A DNA stretch of 33,849 nucleotides, from the NCBI GenBank assembly GCA_026989095.1, contig JALSKA010000006.1, forward strand, positions 1-33,849, in the 5' to 3' direction. Source of the DNA: Ardenticatenaceae bacterium (GTDB taxonomy: Bacteria; Chloroflexota; Anaerolineae; Ardenticatenales; Ardenticatenaceae). The translations under genes were made by a program, and so were the position numbers. Positions 10,075-20,706 of the stretch are shown piece after piece. The first letter of the stretch is position 1; each line of letters starts with the position of its first letter. The notes beneath the pieces are model-generated. The model did no database searches, was not told the DNA's origin, and worked only from the letters and a program-made list of their open reading frames with translations.

Positions 10075-11247
10075 TCAGCTCATGTGGCAGATGTGGGCGA
10101 TCACCGTTTCGACCGCCCGGCGCCAATCGTCCTCGCCGATGGTGAGCGGGGGCAACAGGCGCACCACCGTCGGCCCGGCCGGCAGGGCCAACACGCCGTC
10201 CTCCTGGAGCGCGCGCAACAGCGGGGTGACGCGCCGCCTCAGTTCCACGCCCACCATGAGGCCCAAGCCCCGCACCTCGCGCACGGCCGGGGTGTCGGCC
10301 AGCGCACGGCGCAGCCGGCCCAGCGCCCACGCGCCCAGGCGGGCGGCCCGCGCCGGCAGGTTCTCCCCCTCGAGCACGTCCAGCGTGGCCAGGGCGGCGG
10401 CACAGGCCAAGGGGTTCCCGCCGAAGGTGGAGCCGTGGCTGCCGGCCGGCAGGGCGCCCACGCGCGGCCCGATGGCCACGGCGCCGGCGGGCACGCCGGC
10501 GGCCATGCCCTTGGCCAAGGCCACCATGTCGGGCACCACGCCGAAGTGTTGAAAGGCGAAGAGGCGTCCCGTGCGGCCGAAGCCGGTCTGCACCTCGTCG
10601 AAGATGAGCAGGGCGCCCTGCTCGTCACACAGGGAGCGCAGCGCGGCCACGTACTCCGGATCGGCGGGGCGCACGCCCCCTTCTCCCTGAACTGGTTCCA
10701 CGATGACGGCGGCCGTTCGCCCGGAGATGGCCTTGGTGGCGGCCTCCACGTCGTTGAAGGGCACGTGGGTGACCTCGGGCAACAGGGGCTCGAAGGGGCG
10801 GCGGTACTTGGGCTCCCACGTGAGGCTGAGGGCCCCCGTGGTGCGGCCGTGAAAACCCCGCGTGGCCGCCACCAGCCCCGGCCGCCCCGTGACGAGGCGG
10901 GCGAATTTCAGGGCGGCCTCCACGGCCTCGGCGCCGCTGTTGCACAGGAAGAAGCGGGGAAAGCCCGTCACGTGGGCGAGGCGGGCCAGCAGGACAGCGC
11001 GCACGTTGTTGGCGAAGGTGCCCGGGCAGCTCACCAGGCGGCCGGCCTGCTCGGCCAGGGCCCGCACGACGGCCGGGTGGGCGTGGCCCAGAATGGCAGC
11101 GCCGTGGCCGGCAATGCAGTCGATGTAGGCGCGCCCCTGCGCATCCCAGACGCGGGCGCCTTCTCCCCGCACGATGGTGAGCCCGCGCAGGGCGTAGACG
11201 CCGGCACCGTGTTCTCGTTCAACGCTCAGCGGGTCGATGTTGGACAT
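10075..11247 (-). CDS. lysJ: LysJ: [LysW]-aminoadipate semialdehyde transaminase
   Basis: This PLP aminotransferase converts LysW-bound aminoadipate semialdehyde to LysW-lysine with glutamate as donor; the same family also handles glutamate semialdehyde for ornithine. The 390-residue class III (acetylornithine-type) protein has [55 protein letters not shown] (PLP Asp), ALAKGMAAG (PLP Lys) and [24 protein letters not shown] lies before ATG 11247. Its place between lysZ and lysK fixes the LysW-linked role, although the sequence alone would also allow ArgD. Confidence 0.9.
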   Translation of the reverse strand: MSNIDPLSVEREHGAGVYALRGLTIVRGEGARVWDAQGRAYIDCIAGHGAAILGHAHPAVVRALAEQAGRLVSCPGTFANNVRAVLLARLAHVTGFPRFFLCNSGAEAVEAALKFARLVTGRPGLVAATRGFHGRTTGALSLTWEPKYRRPFEPLLPEVTHVPFNDVEAATKAISGRTAAVIVEPVQGEGGVRPADPEYVAALRSLCDEQGALLIFDEVQTGFGRTGRLFAFQHFGVVPDMVALAKGMAAGVPAGAVAIGPRVGALPAGSHGSTFGGNPLACAAALATLDVLEGENLPARAARLGAWALGRLRRALADTPAVREVRGLGLMVGVELRRRVTPLLRALQEDGVLALPAGPTVVRLLPPLTIGEDDWRRAVETVIAHICHMS

Positions 11248-11296
11248 GGGCGTGCTCCTTGGGACGATAGCGTTTCGGCGAACACGTGATCCTCCG

Positions 11297-12106
11297 TCAC
11301 CGCGTGATGGTCGTGCCGTCCCCTCGGAGGGCGGCCTGGACCGGCCTTTCGGCCGCGCTGGCGGCGATGATCACGTGGCGCACGCCACCGTCGAGGGCCT
11401 CGCGGGCGGCCAGCAGCTTGAGCCGCATTCGTCCCCGGGCGTAGTGCTCGATGGCAGCCTCGATGTCGGCCCGGCCGAGGCGTGGCACCAGGCTATTTGG
11501 GTCATCGGTCCGGCGCAGGAGCCCGGGCGCGCCGGTGAGCAGCACCAGGGTGTCGGCCCCTAAGGCCGCGGCCACGGCAGCGGCCGCTCGGTCGCCGTCC
11601 ACGTTGATGATCTCGTGCTCCGTGCTGATGGCCGGCGGGCAGAGCACGGGCGCGTAGCCGGCCTCCAGGAGCAGGCGCAGCAGGCCGACGTTGACGTGTT
11701 CGACGGTGCCGGTGTAATCGTCCCGCAGGACGAGGCGGCGCCCGTTCCGCACCACGCGGATGGCTCGCTTGCGAGGGCCCTCCAACAGCCGGCCGTCCAC
11801 GCCCGAGAGCCCCACGGCGTTCACCCCCCGCGCCTGAAGCCCCTCGACCACGAGTTTGTTCACCTCGCCCGCGTAGACCATGGTGAAGATAATGGCCGTC
11901 TGGCGGTCGGTCCGCCGGCTGGTGTACCCCGAAACCGAGGTCACGAACTCCGGCGGGTGGCCCAGGGCCGTGGCTACCTCGTTGGTTCGCGCCGAGCCGC
12001 CGTGGACCAGCACCCAGCGCCTGCCGGCGTGCCACAGGTCGGCCACGTCGTCCAACACGGGGTCGATGGCGTTGCCCTCACCTCCGCCAACTTTGACCAC
12101 GAGCAT
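11297..12106 (-). CDS. lysZ: LysZ: [LysW]-aminoadipate kinase
   Basis: LysZ phosphorylates the side-chain carboxyl of aminoadipate (or glutamate) attached to LysW. The 269-residue amino-acid-kinase-fold protein starts MLVVKVGGGEGN and has LVHGGSARTNEVA, where true ArgB enzymes usually read HGGG. It continues with INVDGDRAAAAVAAALGAD and LLTGAPGLL for nucleotide binding. GAGGAG precedes ATG 12106. It follows lysY by 42 bp; in that gap a short CCCCGTT/AACGGGG inverted repeat (12143-12158) spans the lysY stop codon. Confidence 0.91.
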   Translation of the reverse strand: MLVVKVGGGEGNAIDPVLDDVADLWHAGRRWVLVHGGSARTNEVATALGHPPEFVTSVSGYTSRRTDRQTAIIFTMVYAGEVNKLVVEGLQARGVNAVGLSGVDGRLLEGPRKRAIRVVRNGRRLVLRDDYTGTVEHVNVGLLRLLLEAGYAPVLCPPAISTEHEIINVDGDRAAAAVAAALGADTLVLLTGAPGLLRRTDDPNSLVPRLGRADIEAAIEHYARGRMRLKLLAAREALDGGVRHVIIAASAAERPVQAALRGDGTTITR

Positions 12107-12148
12107 GGTTCAACTCCTCGTTCGAGCGTTGTGGGGTTCGCGCCCCGT

Positions 12149-13180
12149 TCAAACGGGGTGGAGCCCCAAGAATGTTAGCCCGGCCCGTTCGTCCCACCCT
12201 TGGGCCACGTTGAGCGCTTGGACAGCGCTGCCGGCCGCCCCTTTCATCAAGTTGTCCAACGCGCTGACGATCACCACCCGCTGGCCGTGGTCGTCCACTG
12301 CCCATCCCACGTCGCAGAAGTTGGTGCCGGCCAGGATCTTGGGTTCGGGGAAGCGGTAGATGCCCGTGCGGTCCCGCACCAGGCGCACGAAGGGTTCCTG
12401 GCCGTAGGCGGCACGGTAGAGCTGCCAGAGATCCCGGTCGTCCAGGGGGCGGGTGAGGAAGACGTGGGCTGTGGCCAGCACACCCCGCACCATGTCGATG
12501 GCCGTGGCGGAGAAGAAGAGCCGTTCGGGCTCGAGCCCCAGCGCCTGGCAGATTTCGGCCTGGTGGCGGTGGCCGACCGGGGCGAAGGAGCGCACGGCGC
12601 CGGCGCGTTCCGGGTGGTGGGAGGCGCTCGAGGCCCGCGCGCCCCCCTCGCTCGAGCCCACCTTCACGTCCACCACGACCCGCTCGATGATTCCCTCGCG
12701 TGCCAGGGGCCAGAGGGCCAAATTGACTGCGGTGGCGTTGCACCCCACGCCGCTGATGTAGCGGGCACCGCGTAGCCGGTCCCGCTCCAGCTCCGGCAGG
12801 CCGTAGACGAAGCGGGACCGCCATTCGGGGAGCACGGTCTCCCCGCCGTACCAGCGGGCGTGCTGGGCGGGGTCACGCAGGCGGAAGTCGGCCGAGCAGT
12901 CCACGACGGTGTGGGCCAGGGCGGCGAAGTGCTCCATCTGCCGGGCGGCCTGGCCGTGGGGCAAGCAGAGGAAGAGCACGTCCACGGGCTCCAGCTCGCT
13001 CACGGGGCGAAATTTCAGCCGGGTGGCGCCCCGCAAGTTGGGGTGAACGCTGTAGACGTACCGCCCGGCCAGGCGCTCGGAGGTGATTTGGGTGAGCTCG
13101 ACGTGAGGGTGGCCCAGGAGCAGGCGCACCAGCTCCCCGCCCACATACCCGGAGGCGCCTACCACGGCAGCGGTCAACAT
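12149..13180 (-). CDS. lysY: LysY: [LysW]-aminoadipyl-phosphate reductase
   Basis: LysY reduces LysW-bound aminoadipyl phosphate to the semialdehyde with NADPH. The 343-residue protein is an ArgC-like semialdehyde dehydrogenase: [17 protein letters not shown] (nucleotide-binding loop), [34 protein letters not shown] with the catalytic Cys, and [20 protein letters not shown]. The last segment differs from ordinary ArgC and fits the LysY group. The ATG at 13180 overlaps the end of lysX by 7 nt, with GGAGG inside lysX, so the two are translationally coupled. Confidence 0.91.
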   Translation of the reverse strand: MLTAAVVGASGYVGGELVRLLLGHPHVELTQITSERLAGRYVYSVHPNLRGATRLKFRPVSELEPVDVLFLCLPHGQAARQMEHFAALAHTVVDCSADFRLRDPAQHARWYGGETVLPEWRSRFVYGLPELERDRLRGARYISGVGCNATAVNLALWPLAREGIIERVVVDVKVGSSEGGARASSASHHPERAGAVRSFAPVGHRHQAEICQALGLEPERLFFSATAIDMVRGVLATAHVFLTRPLDDRDLWQLYRAAYGQEPFVRLVRDRTGIYRFPEPKILAGTNFCDVGWAVDDHGQRVVIVSALDNLMKGAAGSAVQALNVAQGWDERAGLTFLGLHPV

Positions 13181-14064
13181 GGGCGCACCTCCGCCGAAAG
13201 GGCTGGCAGGGGCTCCCGATCTCCTTCGGCCACGCGCACCACGTAGTCCACAATGCGGGCCGGGATGTCCACGCCCGTGGGGGCGATGGAGTTGCGGAAC
13301 TCCATCGTATAGTTGACCTCGTTGACGAGTAGCCCCCGCTCGCTCTCGAAGATGTCAACGGCCAGCACGCCGCCGCCGACGGCGTGGGCGGCTTGGACGC
13401 AGATGGCGTTGAGCTCGTCGGTGACGGGGAAGTTGGCCGCGCGGCCGCCCCGTGCCGTGTTGGTGATCCAGTGTTCCGAGCGGCGTTCGATGGCGCAGAT
13501 GGTCTCGTCGCCCACGACGAAGGCGCGGATGTCCCGCCCCGGCTTCTCCACGTACTCCTGGATGTAGAAGATGGAGTGTTGGACGCCCCCCAGGGTGCTC
13601 TTGTGCTCCAGGATGGCCTCGGCGGTGTAGCGGTCGGTCACCCGGGCCATGAGGCGCCCCCACGAGCCCGTGGCCGGCTTGAGCACCACGGGGTAGCCCA
13701 GCTCCTCGATGGCCCGGAGGGCCGATTCTGGCGTGAAGGCCACCCGCACGCGGGGCTGGGGCACGCCGGCGCGGGCGAGGGCCAGCGAGGTGAGAATCTT
13801 GTCCCCGCAGAGGCGGCCCACCTCCAGGCGGTTGACGCAGGGGATGCCGAAGCGCTCGAAGACGGCGAGGGCGGCGAGGGCCCGCGAGTGGCTGATGCAC
13901 CGCTCGAGGATGACGTCGATGTGCCGCCAGCGCTCGCCCTGTTCCAGGTCGAAGACCACATCGTTGTCGTAGATCAGTTCGTAGTCGATGCCGCGCCGCT
14001 CGATTTCGGCGATGAGGAGCTTTTCCTCCACCCGGACGCGGCCGATGAGAATGCCGATGCGCAT
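13174..14064 (-). CDS. lysX: LysX: [LysW]-alpha-aminoadipate ligase (ATP-grasp)
   Basis: LysX joins the amino group of alpha-aminoadipate (in some relatives glutamate) to the C-terminal Glu of LysW using ATP, protecting it for the next steps. The 296-residue ATP-grasp protein shows [20 protein letters not shown] (ATP loop), [28 protein letters not shown], and [13 protein letters not shown] followed by [10 protein letters not shown], the family's metal- and substrate-recognition end. The N-terminal half carries [23 protein letters not shown] precedes ATG 14064. Substrate preference (aminoadipate versus glutamate) is inferred from the downstream homocitrate synthase. Confidence 0.91.
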   Translation of the reverse strand: MRIGILIGRVRVEEKLLIAEIERRGIDYELIYDNDVVFDLEQGERWRHIDVILERCISHSRALAALAVFERFGIPCVNRLEVGRLCGDKILTSLALARAGVPQPRVRVAFTPESALRAIEELGYPVVLKPATGSWGRLMARVTDRYTAEAILEHKSTLGGVQHSIFYIQEYVEKPGRDIRAFVVGDETICAIERRSEHWITNTARGGRAANFPVTDELNAICVQAAHAVGGGVLAVDIFESERGLLVNEVNYTMEFRNSIAPTGVDIPARIVDYVVRVAEGDREPLPALSAEVRPC

Positions 14065-14116
14065 GGTGTCGCCTCCTTGAAAATGTAGATGCGTTTCGTG
14101 GGCTGCGGGCTGAAGC

Positions 14117-14157
14117 GGGCGCCCATGTGTGGACCCCGGACATGCACACGGGCGCCC
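14117..14157 (-). other. Stem-loop between lysW and lysX
   Basis: The self-complementary GGGCGCCC occurs at 14117-14124 and 14150-14157, flanking GTGTG (14127-14131) and CACAC (14145-14149). Together they give 8 + 5 bp with a 2-nt bulge. It lies in the 110-bp gap right after the lysW stop and has no U-tract. It could protect a lysW-only transcript or lower read-through so that the small carrier is made in excess over the enzymes. That role is inferred. Confidence 0.5.
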
Positions 14158-14174
14158 GGAAGCGGCTCGTGCGC

Positions 14175-14351
14175 CTACTCGCCCCAGTCCTCTTCGACTT
14201 CAGGGGCCAAGTCGAGGGCGATGGGGTCGAGCCCGACGACTTCCAGCTCCACCCCACACTCCGGACACTGGACGATCTCGTGCAGGAGCACGTCGCCCTC
14301 GAAGGGAACGTCGGCAGCGCACTCGGGACATGTTGCGACTTGTGTGCTCAT
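14175..14351 (-). CDS. lysW: LysW: amino-group carrier protein
   Basis: LysW is the small acidic carrier whose C-terminal glutamate gamma-carboxyl holds alpha-aminoadipate through all later steps. The 58-residue product has a zinc-ribbon N-terminal half with C8-x2-C11 and C29-x2-C32, an acidic second half, and the diagnostic C-terminal EDWGE. I chose the ATG at 14351 because AGGAGGG lies just upstream; the longer open frame to 14480 is only run-through of the leader. It is the first enzyme-pathway gene of the operon, 110 bp before lysX, and is preceded by two intrinsic terminators, each behind a lysine-rich mini-ORF. Confidence 0.96.
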   Translation of the reverse strand: MSTQVATCPECAADVPFEGDVLLHEIVQCPECGVELEVVGLDPIALDLAPEVEEDWGE

Positions 14352-14460
14352 GGTGAACCCTCCTATGTGTGATTGTTCGCCTCGACCATCACCAACGTCC
14401 ACGCCGCTGTGTTGGCGGACACATGTGAATGTCTGCTCGCCGGACGCCAGGGCACCACAT

Positions 14461-14494
14461 GAAAAGAGCCGGGCCTTCACACGAGGCCCGGCTC
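14461..14494 (-). terminator. Second leader terminator, upstream of lysW
   Basis: On the minus strand GAGCCGGGCC and GGCCCGGCTC form a perfect 10-bp stem (plus coordinates 14466-14475 and 14485-14494) with a 9-nt loop, followed directly by TTTT. It lies 110 nt before the lysW start and 29 nt after the stop of the second mini-ORF, as expected for an attenuator. The U-run is short, so termination may be partial. Confidence 0.7.
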
Positions 14495-14522
14495 GTCGTT
14501 GCCTTTTCGGCGTGTGTCGGCG

Positions 14523-14636
14523 CTAGGGCACGCACGACGGACCAGACCCCGTGTCCGGCACGGTCTTCTTCATCATCTTCTTGATCTTGGTCTGGTCCGC
14601 CGGCGGCTGTACGGCGGCGGAGTGGAACGATCTCAT
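14523..14636 (-). CDS. Putative leader peptide 2 of the lys operon (37 aa, lysine-rich)
   Basis: ATG 14636 is preceded by GGGGAG 8 nt upstream and opens a 37-codon frame ending TAG. Its centre reads QTKIKKMMKKT: six lysine codons, all AAG, within nine residues. Outside this run there is no lysine. Perfect 10-bp inverted arms, GGTCTGGTCC (14589-14598) and GGACCAGACC (14539-14548), flank the lysine run, so its codons sit in the loop of a possible hairpin. A U-tract terminator follows. This is the layout of an attenuation leader in which ribosome stalling at Lys codons alters folding. No family similarity is claimed, and translation is unproven. Confidence 0.6.
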   Translation of the reverse strand: MRSFHSAAVQPPADQTKIKKMMKKTVPDTGSGPSCVP

Positions 14637-14660
14637 CGTCTGGTCTCCCCTGCCCGGAAC

Positions 14661-14697
14661 AAAAAAACCGGCTGCCTTCTGGTCCGGCAGCCGGTTT
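14661..14697 (-). terminator. First leader terminator of the lys operon (12-bp stem, U7)
   Basis: On the minus strand AAACCGGCTGCC-type arms (plus 14665-14676 and 14686-14697) form a perfect 12-bp stem with a 9-nt loop, running into seven consecutive T at 14667-14661. This is a textbook intrinsic terminator. It lies 40 nt after the stop codon of the first mini-ORF and 310 nt before lysW. Confidence 0.85.
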
Positions 14698-14759
14698 GGG
14701 AAGCTTCCCGTCCTCGGTACTCACGCCCAAACGGGGCTAACCGGACCTTGGGGCCGGTT
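14681..14759 (-). promoter_or_regulatory. Competing antiterminator / anti-antiterminator of the first attenuator
   Basis: Three strands can pair in exclusive ways. Arms 14754-14759 and 14739-14744 (AACCGG/CCGGTT, extended by two pairs) form hairpin 1:2 at the end of the first mini-ORF. Strand 2 (14747-14735, GGTCCGGTTAGCC on the minus strand) can instead pair with strand 3 (14692-14681, GGCTGCCGGACC) as 7 + 4 bp around a small internal loop. Because strand 3 includes part of the 5' arm and loop of the terminator at 14661-14697, this 2:3 pairing blocks termination. A ribosome paused on the Lys codons would cover strand 1 and favour 2:3. The pairing is read from the sequence; function is inferred. 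Confidence 0.6.
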
Positions 14760-14805
14760 GCCAGGTCATCTTCTTCCGCTTGGGCATCAAGGAAATGGCA
14801 CCCAT
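14737..14805 (-). CDS. Putative leader peptide 1 of the lys operon (22 aa, PKRKKM core)
   Basis: ATG 14805 follows GGAG (14815-14812) by 6 nt and lies about 27 nt after the predicted transcription start. The 22-codon frame includes MPKRKKMTW (codons AAG CGG AAG AAG) and ends TAG inside the terminator-competing segment. The control-like codons are four codons ahead of the first pairing strand, which suits attenuation. The Arg codons leave open a joint Lys/Arg response. The start of the peptide loosely recalls ribosomal protein L32, but it stops after 22 residues and is not that gene. Confidence 0.6.
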   Translation of the reverse strand: MGAISLMPKRKKMTWQPAPRSG

Positions 14806-14837
14806 GGGCTTCTCCACAACGTAATGAACCACTGCCA

Positions 14838-14867
14838 ATAATACCAGAGGTGTTTGTGGCCTGTCAA
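14838..14867 (-). promoter_or_regulatory. Sigma70-type promoter of the lys operon
   Basis: On the minus strand a perfect TTGACA (14867-14862) and TATTAT (14843-14838) are 18 bp apart. The start would fall near 14832, giving a leader of about 480 nt before lysW. This is one of the best promoter matches in the window. Confidence 0.8.
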
Positions 14868-15055
14868 GGGCTGTTTCGGGAAATTACCCATTTGGGTGAT
14901 GCGCGCCCTGCTGCCCGTTGCTCCACCAAGAACGGGGGGACGCTGCCCTCGATGGCCCTCGGGAGAGCCTCGCGCTCGGCGTGCGGAGGAGGTTCGGCCC
15001 CCGAAGCCGGAGAAGTGGGCTCCGGGCCGGTGGAAGCCTGAGCCACATACCCCGG
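14868..15055. other. Divergent intergenic stretch between the lys and secA promoters
   Basis: Open frames cross this stretch on both strands, but none has a credible start, ribosome site or family resemblance. I see no clear operator or repeat in it. Confidence 0.5.
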
Positions 15056-15084
15056 TTGGGAGTCGAGTGGGAGTGTGGTATAAT
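15056..15084 (+). promoter_or_regulatory. Promoter of secA
   Basis: TTGGGA (15056-15061) and a perfect TATAAT (15079-15084) are 17 bp apart, and TGG precedes the -10. The start would be near 15091, leaving a 5' UTR of about 114 nt before secA. That UTR holds a TTGGCC/GGCCAA inverted pair but no recognised riboswitch. Confidence 0.75.
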
Positions 15085-15204
15085 CTTTTCATTGAACGAA
15101 GCTCGGAGTGTCCTTTGGCCGTACAGGTAAAATGAAAGGCCAATAGTGATAGCGAAGCTAAAGGTATGAGGCATGATGCTTAACCCGCATTTGGGAGAAA
15201 TCTG

Positions 15205-18153
<2,949 letters not shown>

Positions 18154-18162
18154 GAGGTTGTG

Positions 18163-18507
18163 GTGACGCAGGAGTGGCCCCGCGAGGTGCGCGATCTGGT
18201 CACCACCTTTGCCCGGTGGGACATCGTGCGCGCCCTATTCGACGGGCCCGGCGCGTTTATGTCCTTGAACACCCTGGCCAGCTATGTGGGCCGCGCGGCC
18301 GAGGAGGTTCAGGAGGAGCTGGCAGCGCTGGTGGCCGGTGGCCTTGTCGAAGCACATCGCCAGGGAGGGCAGAGCGTGTATGCGCTGTCAGCCAGGGCGG
18401 CTCCACTCGTCGAGGAGGCCCTGTTGGCTTGGAGTGACGAGGACACGTGTCTGCGCCTCGTCGCCGAGCTGGTCCACAAGTGGCGGAACCGTGTACAACC
18501 CCCATGA
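18163..18507 (+). CDS. Small winged-helix DNA-binding protein
   Basis: The 114-residue product has a winged helix-turn-helix pattern. ARWDIVRALFDGPGAFMSLNTLASYVGRAAEEVQEEL gives helices 1-3, and LVAGGLVEAHRQGGQSVYALS gives the wing, as in ArsR/MarR-like regulators. A short helical C-terminus follows. No metal-binding cysteine set is evident and the target is unknown. The AGGAGG (18152-18157) overlapping the secA stop fits the GTG at 18163; the GTG at 18160 is too close. The stop overlaps the next start by ATGA, so it is co-translated with the deaminase. Confidence 0.7.
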   Translation: MTQEWPREVRDLVTTFARWDIVRALFDGPGAFMSLNTLASYVGRAAEEVQEELAALVAGGLVEAHRQGGQSVYALSARAAPLVEEALLAWSDEDTCLRLVAELVHKWRNRVQPP

Positions 18508-19577
18508 GTGATGCCCGAAACCATGATGTGCCGTCTGGCCTGACACGCCACGCCCTTCATCGCTGGCCGAAAATCGAACTCCACCGCCACCTGGAAGGAT
18601 GTGTGCGCTTCGAGACCGCCTGGCACTGGGCACAGAGGAGCCCTGATCTGGCCGGGCTCGACCAGGATGAGCTGCGCCGGCGCATTGAATTCGACGGCGT
18701 GCGCGATTTCACCCACTTCCTGAACCGCTTCGCCTCCCTGCGCCAACTGTACACGTGCCGCGAGGCCATCGAACAAGTGGCGTGGGAGGCCGTCGAGGAC
18801 GCGGCTGCAGAGCACATCCGCTACCTGGAACTTCGCTTCAGCCCCGACCATTTTGCCAGCTACGCCGGCTTCGACATGGAGACGGTCACCCTCTGGATCG
18901 TGGACGCCGCCGCTGCCGCCGCCCGCCTTCACAACATCCGGGTCCGTTACCTGTTGACCATCGCCCGCAATTACGACGAGCAGACGGCCGCTGAGATTCT
19001 GTCCATCGCCTTGCGCCACCGCGACCGGGGTATCGTGGGGCTTGACTTGGCCGGCAACGAGCTCCTATACCCTGCCGTGCCCTTCGCAGCCCTCTTCGCC
19101 CGTGCCCGGGAGGAGGGGCTGGGCGTAACGGTCCACGCGGGAGAGGCGGGCCCGGCCGCCTCCGTGTGGGAGGCCGTGGAGGAGCTCGGCGCCCACCGCA
19201 TCGGCCACGGCATCCGCTGTGTGGATGATGTTCGCCTCGTGCACACGCTGCGCGAACGCCGCATTGCCCTCGAAGTCTGCCTCACCAGCAACGTGCAGAC
19301 CGGCGTGGTGCCCTCCTTGTTGGACCACCCCCTGCGCCGCCTGGTACAGGCCGGCGTGCCCCTGACGCTGTGCAGCGACGACCCCCGCATCAGCCGCATC
19401 ACCCTGACCGACGAGTGGCGGAACGCCCTGGACTTGGGCCTCTCGCTCGAGCAAATCGTGGGCTTTACCCTGCAAGCCGTGGAGCACGCCTTTCTCACCT
19501 CGGCCGAGAAAGAGGAGCTGCGCGAGGCGCTGGCCCGGGAAATCCGAGCCCTACCGGTGAACGATCCTTCACGGTGA
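18504..19577 (+). CDS. Adenosine deaminase family protein
   Basis: The family hydrolyses adenosine or deoxyadenosine to inosine plus ammonia using one zinc. The 357-residue protein has the metal-binding IELHRHLEGCVR, RYLELRFSP, VTVHAGEAG (His ligand and catalytic Glu), GAHRIGHGIRC, EVCLTSNVQTG and LCSDDPRIS (Asp-Asp pair). The ATG at 18504 overlaps the previous stop; an in-frame start at 18447 would lie deep in the neighbour. A related substrate such as aminofutalosine or methyladenosine cannot be excluded. The last 9 nt overlap the convergent membrane-protein gene. Confidence 0.88.
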   Translation: MSDARNHDVPSGLTRHALHRWPKIELHRHLEGCVRFETAWHWAQRSPDLAGLDQDELRRRIEFDGVRDFTHFLNRFASLRQLYTCREAIEQVAWEAVEDAAAEHIRYLELRFSPDHFASYAGFDMETVTLWIVDAAAAAARLHNIRVRYLLTIARNYDEQTAAEILSIALRHRDRGIVGLDLAGNELLYPAVPFAALFARAREEGLGVTVHAGEAGPAASVWEAVEELGAHRIGHGIRCVDDVRLVHTLRERRIALEVCLTSNVQTGVVPSLLDHPLRRLVQAGVPLTLCSDDPRISRITLTDEWRNALDLGLSLEQIVGFTLQAVEHAFLTSAEKEELREALAREIRALPVNDPSR

Positions 19578-20525
19578 TTCCCCCTCTGCCTCCCGCTCCA
19601 CAAGGGTGAGCCAGCCCAACGTCCAGAGGGTCTCCAGGGAAGCGACCACGTTCCCCTGTACCACTGTCCACACGCCCCACGCTGCGATCGCCATCCCGAC
19701 AGTTCCGGCCGCCACGAGGAACGAGGGCAAGCCCATCACCTGTCCGGCCAGAGCACCTGCCCCCAAGAACAGGGCCAGCGCGACGAGAAACAGAGTGGCG
19801 ATAAACTGCAGGACGAGAATGAGCCCGGTGTGGATCAGCCACAGGATCGTGCCGGTCTGCCAGTGAGCTCGAAACAGGCTCCACCCCTCCTGCAGGGCGT
19901 TGACCACGCCACGCCCGCCCAACACGATGAAGCGGGCGCTCCAGTGGTCGAGCACGGTGGTCAGGGCGCTGACGAGCACCATGGTGCCGATGAAGGCCAA
20001 AACTGTGACCACCGCGAGTGTGCCGGCCAACGCAGTCACCAGAAGCTGTTGGCGCTCGAAGCTGAAGAGCGTCACTCCCAAGGCCAGGAAGAAGACGGCG
20101 GCGATGAAGAGGCCCAGAAGGAGGACGGGCAGAAAGAGCACCACGTTGACGGCGAACAGGCGCAGGGCGTCGAACGAGAGGCCGCGCTTCAGGGCCGATC
20201 TCAGCGAAAAGGGGTCTGCCCTGTAAGCGCGAGCGCTCCCGTCGATGAGCCCTACACGCACCACGTAGTGGACAGCCGCACCGAGGAGAACCACCCCGCC
20301 CCCCACAAGCGCCATGAGGAGCACCACCGGGAGCGGCAGGGGACCGAGTGGCGCGCGGAGGAAAGTGGGCTGAAGTGGCTCCAACACGCTCGTGGACGTG
20401 TTGATGAAGGAGGGGAGGCTGCTGGTCCCCCCGCCGACGAAGGCCAGCAGAATGCCCAATTGCCACAGGGGAGGGACGGTGCGCACGAGCCGGAAGGCAC
20501 GGGAGAGCAGATCGCTGTAGTTCAC
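19569..20525 (-). CDS. Polytopic membrane protein, function unknown
   Basis: The 318-residue product has about six to eight hydrophobic segments, with long ones around residues 70-95, 120-155, 160-190 and 225-290. Its N-terminus reads YSDLLSRAFRLVRTVPPLWQLGIL, followed by a Ser/Thr-rich loop. The general pattern (amphipathic start, ALKRGLSF and NALQEGWSLFRAH loops between paired helices) resembles membrane domains grouped with glycerophosphodiesterase-type integral proteins of Gram-positives and Chloroflexota, but no catalytic residues are visible. The start is GTG 20525 with GAGGAGAA upstream. No function is proposed. Confidence 0.7.
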   Translation of the reverse strand: MNYSDLLSRAFRLVRTVPPLWQLGILLAFVGGGTSSLPSFINTSTSVLEPLQPTFLRAPLGPLPLPVVLLMALVGGGVVLLGAAVHYVVRVGLIDGSARAYRADPFSLRSALKRGLSFDALRLFAVNVVLFLPVLLLGLFIAAVFFLALGVTLFSFERQQLLVTALAGTLAVVTVLAFIGTMVLVSALTTVLDHWSARFIVLGGRGVVNALQEGWSLFRAHWQTGTILWLIHTGLILVLQFIATLFLVALALFLGAGALAGQVMGLPSFLVAAGTVGMAIAAWGVWTVVQGNVVASLETLWTLGWLTLVEREAEGESP

Positions 20526-20706
20526 GCTCTTCTCCTCGGCATCAGGTGGAATTTGTCAGTGGAGACCTCCGGGGGAGGGCTTTTCGTCGCTGAACGCCAA
20601 TTCCTGCTCGTGGCGAGGAGGCAAGGGAGAGGGCGGGAGCCGGTGGGCGGTGCGTCCGGTGGACGGTCAGACAGCCTCCCGCCACCACCATTGCGGACGA
20701 GACGGA

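Noticed and set aside
14737-14805. First mini-ORF as a truncated rpmF (ribosomal protein L32)
   Set aside because: Only the PKRK stretch resembles L32. The frame stops after 22 codons without the rest of the protein, and the stop fits the attenuator layout.
14352-14832. Lysine riboswitch (L-box) or T-box in the lysW leader
   Set aside because: I could not find the conserved core elements of either class. The leader is instead accounted for by two mini-ORFs and simple competing hairpins.
14854-15135. Small plus-strand frame between the lys and secA promoters
   Set aside because: It has no ribosome site or family resemblance and crosses the secA promoter.
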